Shown here: in pieces, positions 1-7,572 of the stretch
Layout of the letters: the number at the start of each line of letters is the position of its first letter
Position numbering within the stretch: the stretch's first letter is position 1
NCBI GenBank assembly: GCA_030612905.1
Contig: JAUWNA010000035.1
Coordinates: 1 to 10,795 of the forward strand
Length of the DNA stretch: 10,795 nucleotides
Direction: 5' to 3'
From: Promethearchaeota archaeon
Lineage (GTDB): Archaea > Asgardarchaeota > Lokiarchaeia > Sigyniarchaeales > SOKP01
Notes under the pieces: model-generated
Seen by the model: only the letters and a program-made list of their open reading frames with translations
The model's database searches: none
Told to the model about the DNA's origin: nothing
Position numbers and translations under genes: made by a program

Positions 1-2159
1 CAGGAGTTTTATTTACAGCTAATCCAATTACTTCGGATATTTCAGAAATTCTTATTGAATCTAATTTTGGATTAGGAGAATCCTTAATGTCTGGCCAGAT
101 TAATCCAGATCAATACATTGTTCAAAAAATACTTACAAAAGGAAAAAAAGGATTTAGAGTCATTGACAAACGAATAGGAAAAAAAAAATTTGCCATTTTT
201 TCAAAAGAGACTAATGGCGATAGTGGTATCGAACAAAAACTCCTCTCTGAACAAAAAAGCACGGAATCTTCTCTCTCAGACAAAATCATTATTAAACTCG
301 CTAGAATTGGGAGCAAAATTGAGAATCTCTTTGGGGGAAAGCCTCAAGATATCGAAGGGGCCATAGACCAAGACGATCGCATCTATCTCCTTCAATCGCG
401 CCCTATAACCTCAATGAGCCCCCAAAAAAACAGAGAAAAAATAATGTGGAGTCGAGGCTATAGCGATGATTATTGGAATGATCCTGTTACTCCTCTCTTT
501 TTTGACTTATTAGGCGAAAATTTAACCAAAATTGTTAATATCGAGCTTAATAGTATTTATGGCTATCAAAAGATTGATAATAAGCTTTTAAAGCTTTATA
601 ATGGCCATGCGTATTTCAATTTAAAAGTTCTTAGACTAAAAATAGAAAATGAAATTCCAAAAATGGTGCGAAATGAAGATCTTTTAAATTACTTTCCAAA
701 TGGTTCTGGATACTACGGTAAGGAAACAATTAAAAACCTTCCTTTCCATCTTAAGAATCGTATAATTGCAGAAATTAGAATAATGATTTATGATCCTGAT
801 GGTAGTATTACTAAAACTGCGGAAAAATACGATGAGTGGACTAATTTGATATTTAATCCGTTTTGTAGAAATTTTGATTTAAAATTCAAAAAAATCGAAG
901 ATACAAGCGATGGACTAGCTTTGTTTTCACTAGCAGAAGATCTCAATCTTGCAATGGTCCCTCATTTCAGTCTAGTAAGATATGGGATCCCCGTTCACAA
1001 TATTGGAATGAATTTAATGACACAATATCTTCTAACTCGTTTTCTAGGGAAAAATGAATCACTATTATATTATCCCGTTTTAATATCAGGCTTAAAACAT
1101 AAGACAACTGAAACAAATGAGGGAATTCATTCATTAGCAACCTTAGTTCAAGATAACTCTAACTTAAAGTCAATAATACTCGATAATAAATCTGAAAACG
1201 TTTATGACTTGCTAAAACATGAAAAAAGTTCACAAATTCACAATTTTCTAATAGAATTTGATAATTTTTTAAAGATATTTGGCGATCGTGGATTCACTAG
1301 AGAGCCATATTATCCACGTTGGAGCGAAAAACCAATGACTCATGTATTTAATCTCTTAAAATCATTAACCACGGAAACAACACATGAAAAAATTAGTAAA
1401 AAGTTTTCCAGCTGTGAAAATCAAGAAAAAATTGAGAAGATTGTGGAATATAAAATTAGATCACAGCGATTAGGTTTTGTAAAATGGAAAATCTTATGTG
1501 TTATTTTAAAACTAAGCCGATTATACATAGTCTTTAGAGAAAATCAGAGATTTATCTTGGATCGCTGGATTACAAGAAATCGAAGGGTTTTTTTAGAAAT
1601 AGGGAAACTATTAACTAATGAAGGAATTCTAAAGGAGTCAAATGATATATTTTTTCTGAAAAAAAGAGAGATTGAAGATTTGTTACATCGTAATTTTAAT
1701 GAGAGTGAAATAACCAAATTACAGATTGAAATCAGTAACAGAAAAAGAGATTTTCTAAAATTTGAGCATGACCTTCCTCCAAAATTTCTTTTAGATTCCC
1801 ATGAATTTAACGATGTTTCAAAGTACTCAAAAGATAGTTTAATTTTCCAAGGAATACCTGCCAGCCATGGAATAATTACTGGAAAAATTCATATAATTCA
1901 AACTATTAATCAAATCTCTACAGTTAAAGCAAACGAGATCCTTGTAGTACCTCGAACAGATCCAGGATGGACTCCTGTATTTTCAAAAATAGGAGGTCTT
2001 ATCACTGAAACGGGAGGGGTGCTTAGCCATGGGGCCGTAGTTTCTCGAGAATATGGTATACCCGCAGTTACTAACGTTCCAAACGCATGTAAACTCTTTA
2101 AAAACGGTCAAATTGTAAATATTAATGGCTATAATGGAATTATTACAATTAAAAATTAA
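1..2159 (+). CDS. PEP-synthase/rifampicin-phosphotransferase-like dikinase (5' partial)
   Basis: The reading frame is open from base 3, so the N-terminus lies outside the window and the ATG at 87 is internal. The codons before it read GVLFTANPITSD...EILIES, the conserved ATP-grasp core of pyruvate-phosphate dikinase/PEP synthase enzymes. The ATP-grasp part ends near the LLQSRPIT motif (bases about 375-410). A long helical middle region follows, with features typical of rifampicin phosphotransferases (WNDPVTPLF, FGDRGFTREPYYPRW). The C-terminus is the swivelling phosphohistidine domain (TETGGVLSHGAVVSREYG); its catalytic His is encoded at 2028-2030. There is no C-terminal PEP/pyruvate-binding barrel, so the order ATP-grasp, middle domain, His domain is that of rifampicin phosphotransferase rather than true PEP synthase. 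Such enzymes transfer the ATP beta-phosphate to a small molecule via phospho-His. The substrate here is unknown and need not be an antibiotic. It is followed after 3 bases by the DUF7065-like gene, probably co-transcribed. Confidence 0.85.
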   Translation, partial: GVLFTANPITSDISEILIESNFGLGESLMSGQINPDQYIVQKILTKGKKGFRVIDKRIGKKKFAIFSKETNGDSGIEQKLLSEQKSTESSLSDKIIIKLARIGSKIENLFGGKPQDIEGAIDQDDRIYLLQSRPITSMSPQKNREKIMWSRGYSDDYWNDPVTPLFFDLLGENLTKIVNIELNSIYGYQKIDNKLLKLYNGHAYFNLKVLRLKIENEIPKMVRNEDLLNYFPNGSGYYGKETIKNLPFHLKNRIIAEIRIMIYDPDGSITKTAEKYDEWTNLIFNPFCRNFDLKFKKIEDTSDGLALFSLAEDLNLAMVPHFSLVRYGIPVHNIGMNLMTQYLLTRFLGKNESLLYYPVLISGLKHKTTETNEGIHSLATLVQDNSNLKSIILDNKSENVYDLLKHEKSSQIHNFLIEFDNFLKIFGDRGFTREPYYPRWSEKPMTHVFNLLKSLTTETTHEKISKKFSSCENQEKIEKIVEYKIRSQRLGFVKWKILCVILKLSRLYIVFRENQRFILDRWITRNRRVFLEIGKLLTNEGILKESNDIFFLKKREIEDLLHRNFNESEITKLQIEISNRKRDFLKFEHDLPPKFLLDSHEFNDVSKYSKDSLIFQGIPASHGIITGKIHIIQTINQISTVKANEILVVPRTDPGWTPVFSKIGGLITETGGVLSHGAVVSREYGIPAVTNVPNACKLFKNGQIVNINGYNGIITIKN

Positions 2160-2162
2160 CAA

Positions 2163-3149
2163 ATGTATAAAATAAAAATGGAAAAAATAACTCATATAGA
2201 TAAATCAACCAAACATCCTGAATGGAACGAAAGTTATTATTTTGTTTTTTATAGTAAAAAGGACAAATTGGGTGGCATGTCTAGAATTGGTTTTAAACCA
2301 AATAAACAGGAGGGCATGACTTTTTTCTTTCTTTTTCTGCCTGATGGGTCCGTAGCAGGATATCATCAACAGATTAAAAAAAAAGGTTATTCAGATGCCC
2401 TTAAAGTTAAAGGAATGGTGCATAGTTGGCAATCAGATGGAAATTGGAATTATAAATTTGAAGGTAACATGATTTTTGTAAAGAATTCGTTAGACTTACC
2501 AAAAGTGCGTGAAAACCCAAAACTCATTTTAAAAGTCCAATCTATTAAAATGGATTTATCATTTAATCCTATTAACGAACCATACGAATATAGCGAATTT
2601 ATGACTCCAGAATCACTAGAGATTGGTAAAAAATCAGGAGATAAACATTGGGAACAAATAGGACTTGTTTCTGGGGAACTAATAGTAGGCGATGAAACTT
2701 TTAACATTGAACAGGTTTTAGGACAACGAGATCACACTTATGGGGTAAGAGATTGGACTGGTATTGGAGATTGGTTTTATTATGTAGTTTGGTTTAACGA
2801 AAATTTAGCAATTAATCCTGCTACGATTATTACTGATGATGGCAGAATATCTACGGGTGGTTTTTTATTTAAGGATGGAAAAAATATTCCTTTGAAGACG
2901 ATACGAATAATAAATCAAAAATTTCAGCAAGATGGTATTTTACCTATAAGTTCAGAATTAGAATTGATCGACAATCTTGGCGATCAACATATACTCAAAG
3001 CTAATGTAGGCACAATTATCCCCGTCAATTTTCAAGATAGTGAGGGTAATCAATCAATATTGGTTCAAGCATTTGGAACTTTTGAACTTGATGGAATTTC
3101 GGGAGGATATGGCACGTTTGAAACTCTAAGAAAAGTTAGAAAACAATAA
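2163..3149 (+). CDS. DUF7064/DUF7065-like protein (lipocalin/CrtC-AttH-type)
   Basis: A 328-residue soluble protein with no signal peptide or membrane segment. The N-terminal part has WNESYYFVFY followed by GGMSRIGFKPNK (residues 21-48). The central motif QRDHTYGVRDW (188-198) and the terminal GGYGTFETLRKV are hallmarks, as I recall them, of the DUF7065/DUF7064 pair of beta-rich, lipocalin-like domains. That group resembles carotenoid hydratase CrtC/AttH proteins and is common in mycobacteria and proteobacteria. The reaction is not known; related folds bind or modify hydrophobic molecules. The gene begins 3 bases after the dikinase stop, which suggests an operon and a shared substrate. No Shine-Dalgarno motif is visible. 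An alternative ATG lies at 2178 (MEKITHIDKS). The family assignment is from memory of motifs and is moderately sure; the gene itself is certain. Confidence 0.6.
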   Translation: MYKIKMEKITHIDKSTKHPEWNESYYFVFYSKKDKLGGMSRIGFKPNKQEGMTFFFLFLPDGSVAGYHQQIKKKGYSDALKVKGMVHSWQSDGNWNYKFEGNMIFVKNSLDLPKVRENPKLILKVQSIKMDLSFNPINEPYEYSEFMTPESLEIGKKSGDKHWEQIGLVSGELIVGDETFNIEQVLGQRDHTYGVRDWTGIGDWFYYVVWFNENLAINPATIITDDGRISTGGFLFKDGKNIPLKTIRIINQKFQQDGILPISSELELIDNLGDQHILKANVGTIIPVNFQDSEGNQSILVQAFGTFELDGISGGYGTFETLRKVRKQ

Positions 3150-3189
3150 ATTTGATTTATAGTATATATTAAAAAAATGTTTAGAACAA

Positions 3190-3228
3190 ATAAAAAATAC
3201 AATTAAAAAAAATACAATAAAATAAAAG
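3190..3228 (-). terminator. T-rich terminator region downstream of rrp42
   Basis: Read on the minus strand, the bases just after the rrp42 stop are a series of T-runs without a hairpin. They include the 12-mer ATTGTATTTTTT twice (complements at 3192-3203 and 3207-3218). Intrinsic termination in archaea needs mainly T-rich non-template tracts, so this is a likely end of the exosome transcript. The convergent DUF7065-like gene ends 40 bases away and has no comparable T-run. Confidence 0.45.
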
Positions 3229-3230
3229 TT

Positions 3231-4055
3231 TTAAATTTTAACTTTATATTGCCAAAGATTTAATTCCTTCCTAAGTTTTTTACCCATTTCCATAGATTTC
3301 TTGGTCAACATATTTATTTCTTCTAAAGAAAATGTAGCAAGACCACTTTTTTGAATAGATACAATTTTATCTTCGGTAACAGAAATGGAGATTTTTCCAT
3401 CACATACTAGTTCTTCTGGTAAAGTAGGGTCCAAAAAGATAACATCACCGATTTTTCCATATGTTGTAACAATTGGTAGTTCATTTACAATAGTTTCTCC
3501 TGTTAAATATTTGCCCGTCCATTCAATTTGATCGTCCACCCATTTTCCTTCGGGAATGTGGCTTGAGATTAATGTAGTTAACGAACTTATACCACCAACA
3601 TCAATTAAATTCCCCGAATAATTGATAACATATAGATCTACAAATAAAATATACACAGCTTTATTTGCTTTTATACATAGTTTTTTTGTTTGGACACAGT
3701 CTGCATGTCGGATCCCTCTATCAACAACTCGTGCAAGTTCAATTGATTGCTCGCTTGGAGGGCCTCTTTCAAATATAGGAGATGCTAAAGGTAGCAGTTC
3801 CGCCATAAAAGTACAAACGCCCTCTTCAGGAAGGTCAGGAAAGGGCGTTCCTACATCGTATTTTAGCCCTGTAATTATTCTTGTATCTCCTAATGTTACG
3901 TCAGCAGATCCTTCTGCTGAAGTAATAACATCTGGTTTTACAGTCCAATCTCGATATTCCCAAAGTCCTCTACCGTCAATTCTTTCTTCTTTCCTCAAAT
4001 TATTGAGAATGTAATTTTTTTCTATTGTTGAGATTACGCGTTTTGTATTCATCAT
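3231..4055 (-). CDS. rrp42: Exosome complex subunit Rrp42
   Basis: The non-catalytic RNase PH-fold subunit of the archaeal exosome. It pairs with Rrp41 to form the hexameric ring that degrades or tails RNA from the 3' end in the cytoplasm. The 274-residue protein has the usual archaeal length. It shows the start of the fold at RIDGRG (residues 25-30), the family segment ERGPPSEQSIELARVVDRGIR (96-116) and the strand region VYILFVDLYVINYSG (134-148). It lacks the catalytic Asp pair and Arg-rich phosphate site seen in Rrp41, as expected for Rrp42. The start ATG overlaps the rrp41 stop as ATGATG; a second ATG follows immediately at 4052. The Shine-Dalgarno GGAGGAG at 4066-4072 lies 10 bases upstream of the first ATG. 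It is the last gene of the rrp4-rrp41-rrp42 run. Genes such as rpl37ae that often follow in other archaea are absent here. Confidence 0.95.
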   Translation of the reverse strand: MMNTKRVISTIEKNYILNNLRKEERIDGRGLWEYRDWTVKPDVITSAEGSADVTLGDTRIITGLKYDVGTPFPDLPEEGVCTFMAELLPLASPIFERGPPSEQSIELARVVDRGIRHADCVQTKKLCIKANKAVYILFVDLYVINYSGNLIDVGGISSLTTLISSHIPEGKWVDDQIEWTGKYLTGETIVNELPIVTTYGKIGDVIFLDPTLPEELVCDGKISISVTEDKIVSIQKSGLATFSLEEINMLTKKSMEMGKKLRKELNLWQYKVKI

Positions 4056-4819
4056 TTTTTATTCTCTCCTCCGGAATATTCTTCTTGAATTGCAATATAT
4101 TTATTTTTTAGCGTGTTTAACTGTATTTCATGGATCTTTATTAGAGCATTTTTAGCAAGAGTCAAAACCTCGTCAAACTCTTTTAAATCCATACTACCAT
4201 CGAATTGGAGTAATGAAATCTCCTCATTAAACCATGTTATAGCACACGGTAAATCTGCATCACCCGCTTTATCTTCAATTCCTGATAAGTCTGTTACTAA
4301 TTCTCCATCGATTTTTCCAACGGCAACAGCTGTTACTAAACTCCTCATTGGGACTCCCGCATCAGCGAGTGCTAAGGCAGCAGCCGTGACACATGCACAT
4401 CGTGTTCCGCCATCAGCATCCATCACGTTAATAAAAACCTCAAACGAATTACCTGGATAAAGTTCAAGAAAAAGCAAAGGTTCTAAGCAATCTCCTAATA
4501 CCATTGAAATTTCTTTTTCTCGACGTCCAGGAGCTGGGCGTTTTCTATCAAACACCGAAAAGGTTGCCATTCTATAAAAAACTCTCAGAATTCCTTTATC
4601 TGGTTTCGCTAAATAATGAGGATGAACATCTCTAGGTCCGTAAACAGCGCAAAAAATTTTGTTATTGCCCCATTCTAAATACGCTGAACCATCTGCATTT
4701 TTTAGTACTCCTACTTCCATTTTTATAGGTCTTAACTCGTGTTTGTCTCGACCATCAAGTCTCTTCCCATCTTCACGAAATAATTTTTCTGGGTACTCAT
4801 CTTTAATAATTAGTGGCAT
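4052..4819 (-). CDS. rrp41: Exosome complex catalytic subunit Rrp41
   Basis: The phosphorolytic subunit of the archaeal exosome (RNase PH fold). It shortens RNA 3' ends using phosphate and can also add A-rich tails. The 255-residue protein carries the family opening RLDGRDKHELRPI (residues 20-32). It has an Arg-rich phosphate/RNA site at FDRKRPAPGRREKEIS (90-105; Arg99 and Arg100) and Arg140 in DGGTRCACVTAA. The active-site acidic loop is LSGIEDKAGDADLP, where Asp183 and Asp189 match the two conserved Asp of RNase PH/PNPase enzymes. All key residues look intact, so it should be active. The start ATG follows directly on the rrp4 stop with no spacer, and AGAGG about 10 bases upstream may serve as a weak Shine-Dalgarno. 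The stop TGA overlaps the rrp42 ATG by four bases, so the two ring subunits are translationally coupled. Confidence 0.97.
   Translation of the reverse strand: MPLIIKDEYPEKLFREDGKRLDGRDKHELRPIKMEVGVLKNADGSAYLEWGNNKIFCAVYGPRDVHPHYLAKPDKGILRVFYRMATFSVFDRKRPAPGRREKEISMVLGDCLEPLLFLELYPGNSFEVFINVMDADGGTRCACVTAAALALADAGVPMRSLVTAVAVGKIDGELVTDLSGIEDKAGDADLPCAITWFNEEISLLQFDGSMDLKEFDEVLTLAKNALIKIHEIQLNTLKNKYIAIQEEYSGGENKK
4066..4072 (-). promoter_or_regulatory. Shine-Dalgarno site of rrp42
   Basis: GGAGGAG on the minus strand, inside the end of rrp41. It is the strongest ribosome binding site in the window and sits 10 bases before the ATG at 4055, which favours that ATG over the next one at 4052. It suits a downstream gene read by reinitiation from an overlapping stop. 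Confidence 0.6.
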
Positions 4820-5629
4820 TTAATTTATACCTCTTATCTTTTTTTCATTATCAATATATTCTGAAATTCGGTCTGTTAACCCAACCGTATGGGCTTCTCT
4901 TTCAATTTTCTTTATAGCGTCAATTAATAACCTTTCATAAGCAATATTTTCACCTTTTAACCAAATACGCCCATTTTGCGTTACAAATATATTACTTTTA
5001 GTCAAATTTTTTAACATTTTAATCATAGAACCATTACGTCCAATAACTCGTGGAATTTTTGGAGGATTAATCGAGATAACTATGCCGTCTCTTCTTTTAC
5101 CTAAATATTGACCAACGGTGGTTAATTCAGGTTGATTTAGACGATCTGCAGAAAGTACTTTTACAATTAATATATCTCCAATTTGATACTTATCAGTTGA
5201 AGGAGCTGCAGAATCTGAACCTCCCCCCCTAAACCCCCTCGTTCTATTTCTTTTTACTGTATTTTTTGGTTTTAAAATTCCTTCATCTTTAGCGTTAATG
5301 TCTAATCTATATTTGACTGGGTTTTTATCTGTAACTAAAGCAATAACCTTATCTCCTGCTCGAGGTGTGTAAAACCCTTTAAGGGGGATAACATTAATGT
5401 AGTTTTTATTAATCTGCTTTAAACCAATGTTTAACGATATTATTTTTGTTCTATCTTTATTTAATATTGTACCTCTTCCAGGTAAGAAATTTTTTGTGTC
5501 TTCTGTCAATACCTCTCCGGGCACGACAACCTCCCGAGAAATCTCCTCACCATCGAACTCAGCTATTTCTTCACCTTCATCATTATCTGTAGTAGTTTCT
5601 TCTATTGATTCATCTTCTTCATTTTCCAT
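4820..5629 (-). CDS. rrp4: Exosome RNA-binding cap subunit Rrp4
   Basis: The cap protein that sits on the Rrp41/Rrp42 ring and feeds RNA into its channel. Domain order in 269 residues: an N-terminal domain starting at VVVPGEVL (34-41) with LPGRGT; an S1 domain (about 78-160, with IPLKGFYTPRAGDKVIALV and YRLDIN); and a KH domain with PRVIGRNGSMIKML (193-206, GxxG at 197-200) and the conserved QNGRIWLKG (218-226). Two features are odd. The first 30 residues are a strongly acidic tail rich in Glu/Asp. An RG-rich insert, RNRTRGFRGGGSDSAAPSTDK (127-147), interrupts the S1 domain; its codons contain runs of five and seven G. The TATA-like stretch about 28 bases upstream of the ATG suggests a promoter of its own. 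The gene abuts rrp41 with no gap. Confidence 0.96.
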   Translation of the reverse strand: MENEEDESIEETTTDNDEGEEIAEFDGEEISREVVVPGEVLTEDTKNFLPGRGTILNKDRTKIISLNIGLKQINKNYINVIPLKGFYTPRAGDKVIALVTDKNPVKYRLDINAKDEGILKPKNTVKRNRTRGFRGGGSDSAAPSTDKYQIGDILIVKVLSADRLNQPELTTVGQYLGKRRDGIVISINPPKIPRVIGRNGSMIKMLKNLTKSNIFVTQNGRIWLKGENIAYERLLIDAIKKIEREAHTVGLTDRISEYIDNEKKIRGIN

Positions 5630-5647
5630 TTATTTATAATCACTCTC

Positions 5648-5665
5648 TATTTATAATTTATACAT
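5648..5665 (-). promoter_or_regulatory. Candidate TATA box of rrp4
   Basis: On the minus strand the gap between SBDS and rrp4 contains TGTATAAATTATAAAT, centred about 28 bases before the rrp4 ATG. An archaeal TATA box at this distance would place the transcript start at or near the ATG, giving a very short or absent leader. AT-rich DNA makes chance matches common, so this is tentative. Confidence 0.35.
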
Positions 5666-5718
5666 TTGATTAATTATCGTAAAAAACTATTAATGAAAAT
5701 TAGTTAAAAATTATCTGG

Positions 5719-6510
5719 TTAGGACTTTATTAATTTAGTTTGAACTCGTCCGTGAGTTAACTTATTCAATTTATCAATCAATTCCATCTGCAATCCTGCA
5801 GGCAAACTAACAACCGAAACCCAAGATCCATCTGATTGCCACTCCTCCTTTTTAATTTGTGCTAATTGGGCAACAACATTATAGCCCTTTGCAGTAAAGA
5901 CCGAAGGTATTTTTATCGCAATTTCCACTTGCTCCATTCGAATAGGTATGATTGCTCGTATCTGTTTAAGTACATCTTCAACTTGTTCTTCCGCGCTTCT
6001 CATTAAGTCAACTTTAACTTTTGCTTCCTCTATAGCCTTTTCAATTCTTTGATAAGGGTGTGGTTTTTTATTTTGAGGATTTATCGCGTTTTTAGAGATA
6101 ATTGTAATTATCTGCTTTAATTTTTTATCTCTTTCATCATCTCGTTGGGTTCGAGTCCATTGTATTTCTCCTTCTAATAGGATGTTACTCGCGATAAGTC
6201 TTCCGTCTGTTGTATTAAATACTGCTTCCATATCGCCGTCAGTAGCTTTTTTTCCCCTTTTCAAATCTTCAAACACGGTAAAACTTTCAAAAATTAATTC
6301 AATTGAAATTTTAGGATTTTTTAAGAGTTCTTCAGCAGAAACACGAGATTTATTGCTTCCTTCCTTAAGCCGTTTGTTTATTTCTTCTCGAATGATTTTT
6401 TTGGCTTCCCATGCTTTGTCCGGGGCTAACAACATCTCAAAAGTGCGCCCCTCTTTTGCTATGCGCCCAACAATGAAACCACCTAAATCTATTCTTGCTC
6501 TACCTATCAT
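5719..6510 (-). CDS. Ribosome maturation protein SBDS (Sdo1 homolog)
   Basis: The archaeal SBDS/Sdo1 protein. In eukaryotes it helps release the anti-association factor eIF6 from new 60S subunits; archaea have both partners. The 263 residues show the family run ending in NTTD (99-102), the central signature of SBDS proteins around ISKNAINPQNKKPHPYQRIE (138-157), and the third domain with EEWQSDGSWVSVVSLPAGLQ (222-241) and a TKLI tail. It is about 25 residues longer than usual, mostly through a charged helical insert in the first domain (residues about 38-68, rich in Lys and Glu). The in-frame codon directly before the ATG is TAA, which fixes the start. It lies 116 bases downstream of psmA and 89 bases upstream of rrp4, the conserved archaeal order. 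Confidence 0.95.
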   Translation of the reverse strand: MIGRARIDLGGFIVGRIAKEGRTFEMLLAPDKAWEAKKIIREEINKRLKEGSNKSRVSAEELLKNPKISIELIFESFTVFEDLKRGKKATDGDMEAVFNTTDGRLIASNILLEGEIQWTRTQRDDERDKKLKQIITIISKNAINPQNKKPHPYQRIEKAIEEAKVKVDLMRSAEEQVEDVLKQIRAIIPIRMEQVEIAIKIPSVFTAKGYNVVAQLAQIKKEEWQSDGSWVSVVSLPAGLQMELIDKLNKLTHGRVQTKLIKS

Positions 6511-6626
6511 TTAACTTTTTCACTAACTACCTTTTGAATGATCTCGCTTTTTACTATTTTTTGTCCAATCTTAATTGATAAATATTAATGAGGGTTAACC
6601 TTGAACCTTAAATATTTTATAGAAGA

Positions 6627-7343
6627 TTATAATTTATTCAATAAATCTTCCTTTTCTTCATTACTTAATAATCTAAATTTAGTATCGTCTTTCATAATGA
6701 AAGCTACATCACAAGTTTCTTTATTCAATTTATCACCCATTAATTCTTTTAAAGTTCTTAAAGGTAATAATTTTAATTCATCATCACTAATATCTTCTTT
6801 ATAATTTTCTTCAAGGTAAACCCGCGCTTCAGTTGCACCTGAACCTATCGCAAAAGCTTTATAACCCCACATAGCGCCTGATGGGTCTGTTAAATACAAC
6901 GAAGCCTCTCCATTTGGATCAACTCCAGCTATGAGGAAGCTCACTCCAAAAGGTCTCACACCTGCGTTCTGTGTGAAAAGTTGGAGATATTCGCAAATAT
7001 TAAGCGTACTATCTTTAACCGAAATTTTCTCGTCGTAATTTAAAATATTAACTTGTGCCTGAACTCTTGCTCGGTCAATAAGCACTCTAGCGTCAGCTGT
7101 AAGCCCAGCGATAGCAGCGCCAATGTGGTCGTCAACTTTAAATATTTTTTCAGAACCAATAATTTCTTGAAGTTCGGAGCTCTTTTTTTCGACGGCAAAA
7201 ACAACGGAATGACTATTTCTACAGACAATAGCCGCTGTTCCTCTTCTTACGGCTTCTATAGCATACTCAACCTGAAACAGCCTCCCCTCTGGAGAGAACT
7301 GAGTTATAGCCATGTCGTACCCTCGTCCTGCTTGCTGGAACAT
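6627..7343 (-). CDS. psmA: 20S proteasome subunit alpha
   Basis: Forms the two outer heptameric rings of the 20S proteasome. These rings gate substrate entry and dock the ATPase cap (PAN or Cdc48). The 238-residue protein has the alpha-subunit signature YDMAITQFSPEGRLFQVEYA (9-28), the helix segment GLTADARVLIDRARVQAQ (80-97) and GVRPFGVSFLIAGVD (128-142). TDPSGA...AIGSGA follows. Lys66, in SEKIF, aligns with the Thermoplasma alpha-subunit lysine that binds the C-terminal HbYX tails of activators, so the gate-opening pocket looks intact. No beta subunit is in the window. The leader before the ATG contains only a weak AAGGGAT motif. It is separated from the upstream profilin-like gene by 229 bases holding a terminator, so it is probably the head of the proteasome/SBDS/exosome cluster. 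Confidence 0.97.
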   Translation of the reverse strand: MFQQAGRGYDMAITQFSPEGRLFQVEYAIEAVRRGTAAIVCRNSHSVVFAVEKKSSELQEIIGSEKIFKVDDHIGAAIAGLTADARVLIDRARVQAQVNILNYDEKISVKDSTLNICEYLQLFTQNAGVRPFGVSFLIAGVDPNGEASLYLTDPSGAMWGYKAFAIGSGATEARVYLEENYKEDISDDELKLLPLRTLKELMGDKLNKETCDVAFIMKDDTKFRLLSNEEKEDLLNKL

Positions 7344-7420
7344 GATATTTATCCCTTTTTAATTTTTAATTAATTATCTTATTTTTTTTTACTATTAAAA
7401 TATTGAAATTTTTAATAAAA

Positions 7421-7430
7421 TTTATATTTT
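7421..7430 (-). promoter_or_regulatory. Candidate TATA box of psmA
   Basis: The minus strand reads AAAATATAAA here, about 80 bases before the psmA ATG, which would give a leader of roughly 50 bases. The surrounding 200 bases are almost all A and T, so the choice of this box over others is weak. Confidence 0.2.
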
Positions 7431-7516
7431 GTCTAAATAAAGTATTAGCTTTTGAAGACAAATTCATAATAAAAAATAAAATGTATTTGCTCAAATTCGG
7501 GATAAAAATAAAAAAG

Positions 7517-7556
7517 AAATAAAACGTAATTTTAAAAGACTTAATAATAATTAAGT
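7517..7556 (-). terminator. Hairpin plus T-rich terminator after the profilin-like gene
   Basis: The bases at 7539-7556 form a perfect inverted repeat, ACTTAAT-AATA-ATTAAGT (7-base arms, 4-base loop), starting 17 bases after the profilin-like stop on the minus strand. T-rich sequence follows (TCTTTT, TTTTATTTCTTTTTTATTTTT). This would end the profilin-like transcript before psmA. Confidence 0.4.
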
Positions 7557-7572
7557 GAATTCTTCAAACAGA

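Noticed and set aside
87..89. ATG at 87 as the true start of the dikinase gene.
   Set aside because: The frame is open to the window edge, and the upstream codons encode conserved ATP-grasp residues, so this Met is internal.
3622..4014. Long antisense open frames over rrp42, rrp41, rrp4, SBDS and psmA.
   Set aside because: Their translations are low-complexity Ser/Leu-rich shadows of well-identified genes on the other strand.
6511..6586. A short open frame upstream of SBDS on the minus strand, ending IIQKVVSEKVK and overlapping the SBDS ATG.
   Set aside because: It has no ATG, GTG or suitable start with a ribosome site and is only about 25 codons, so it looks like chance.
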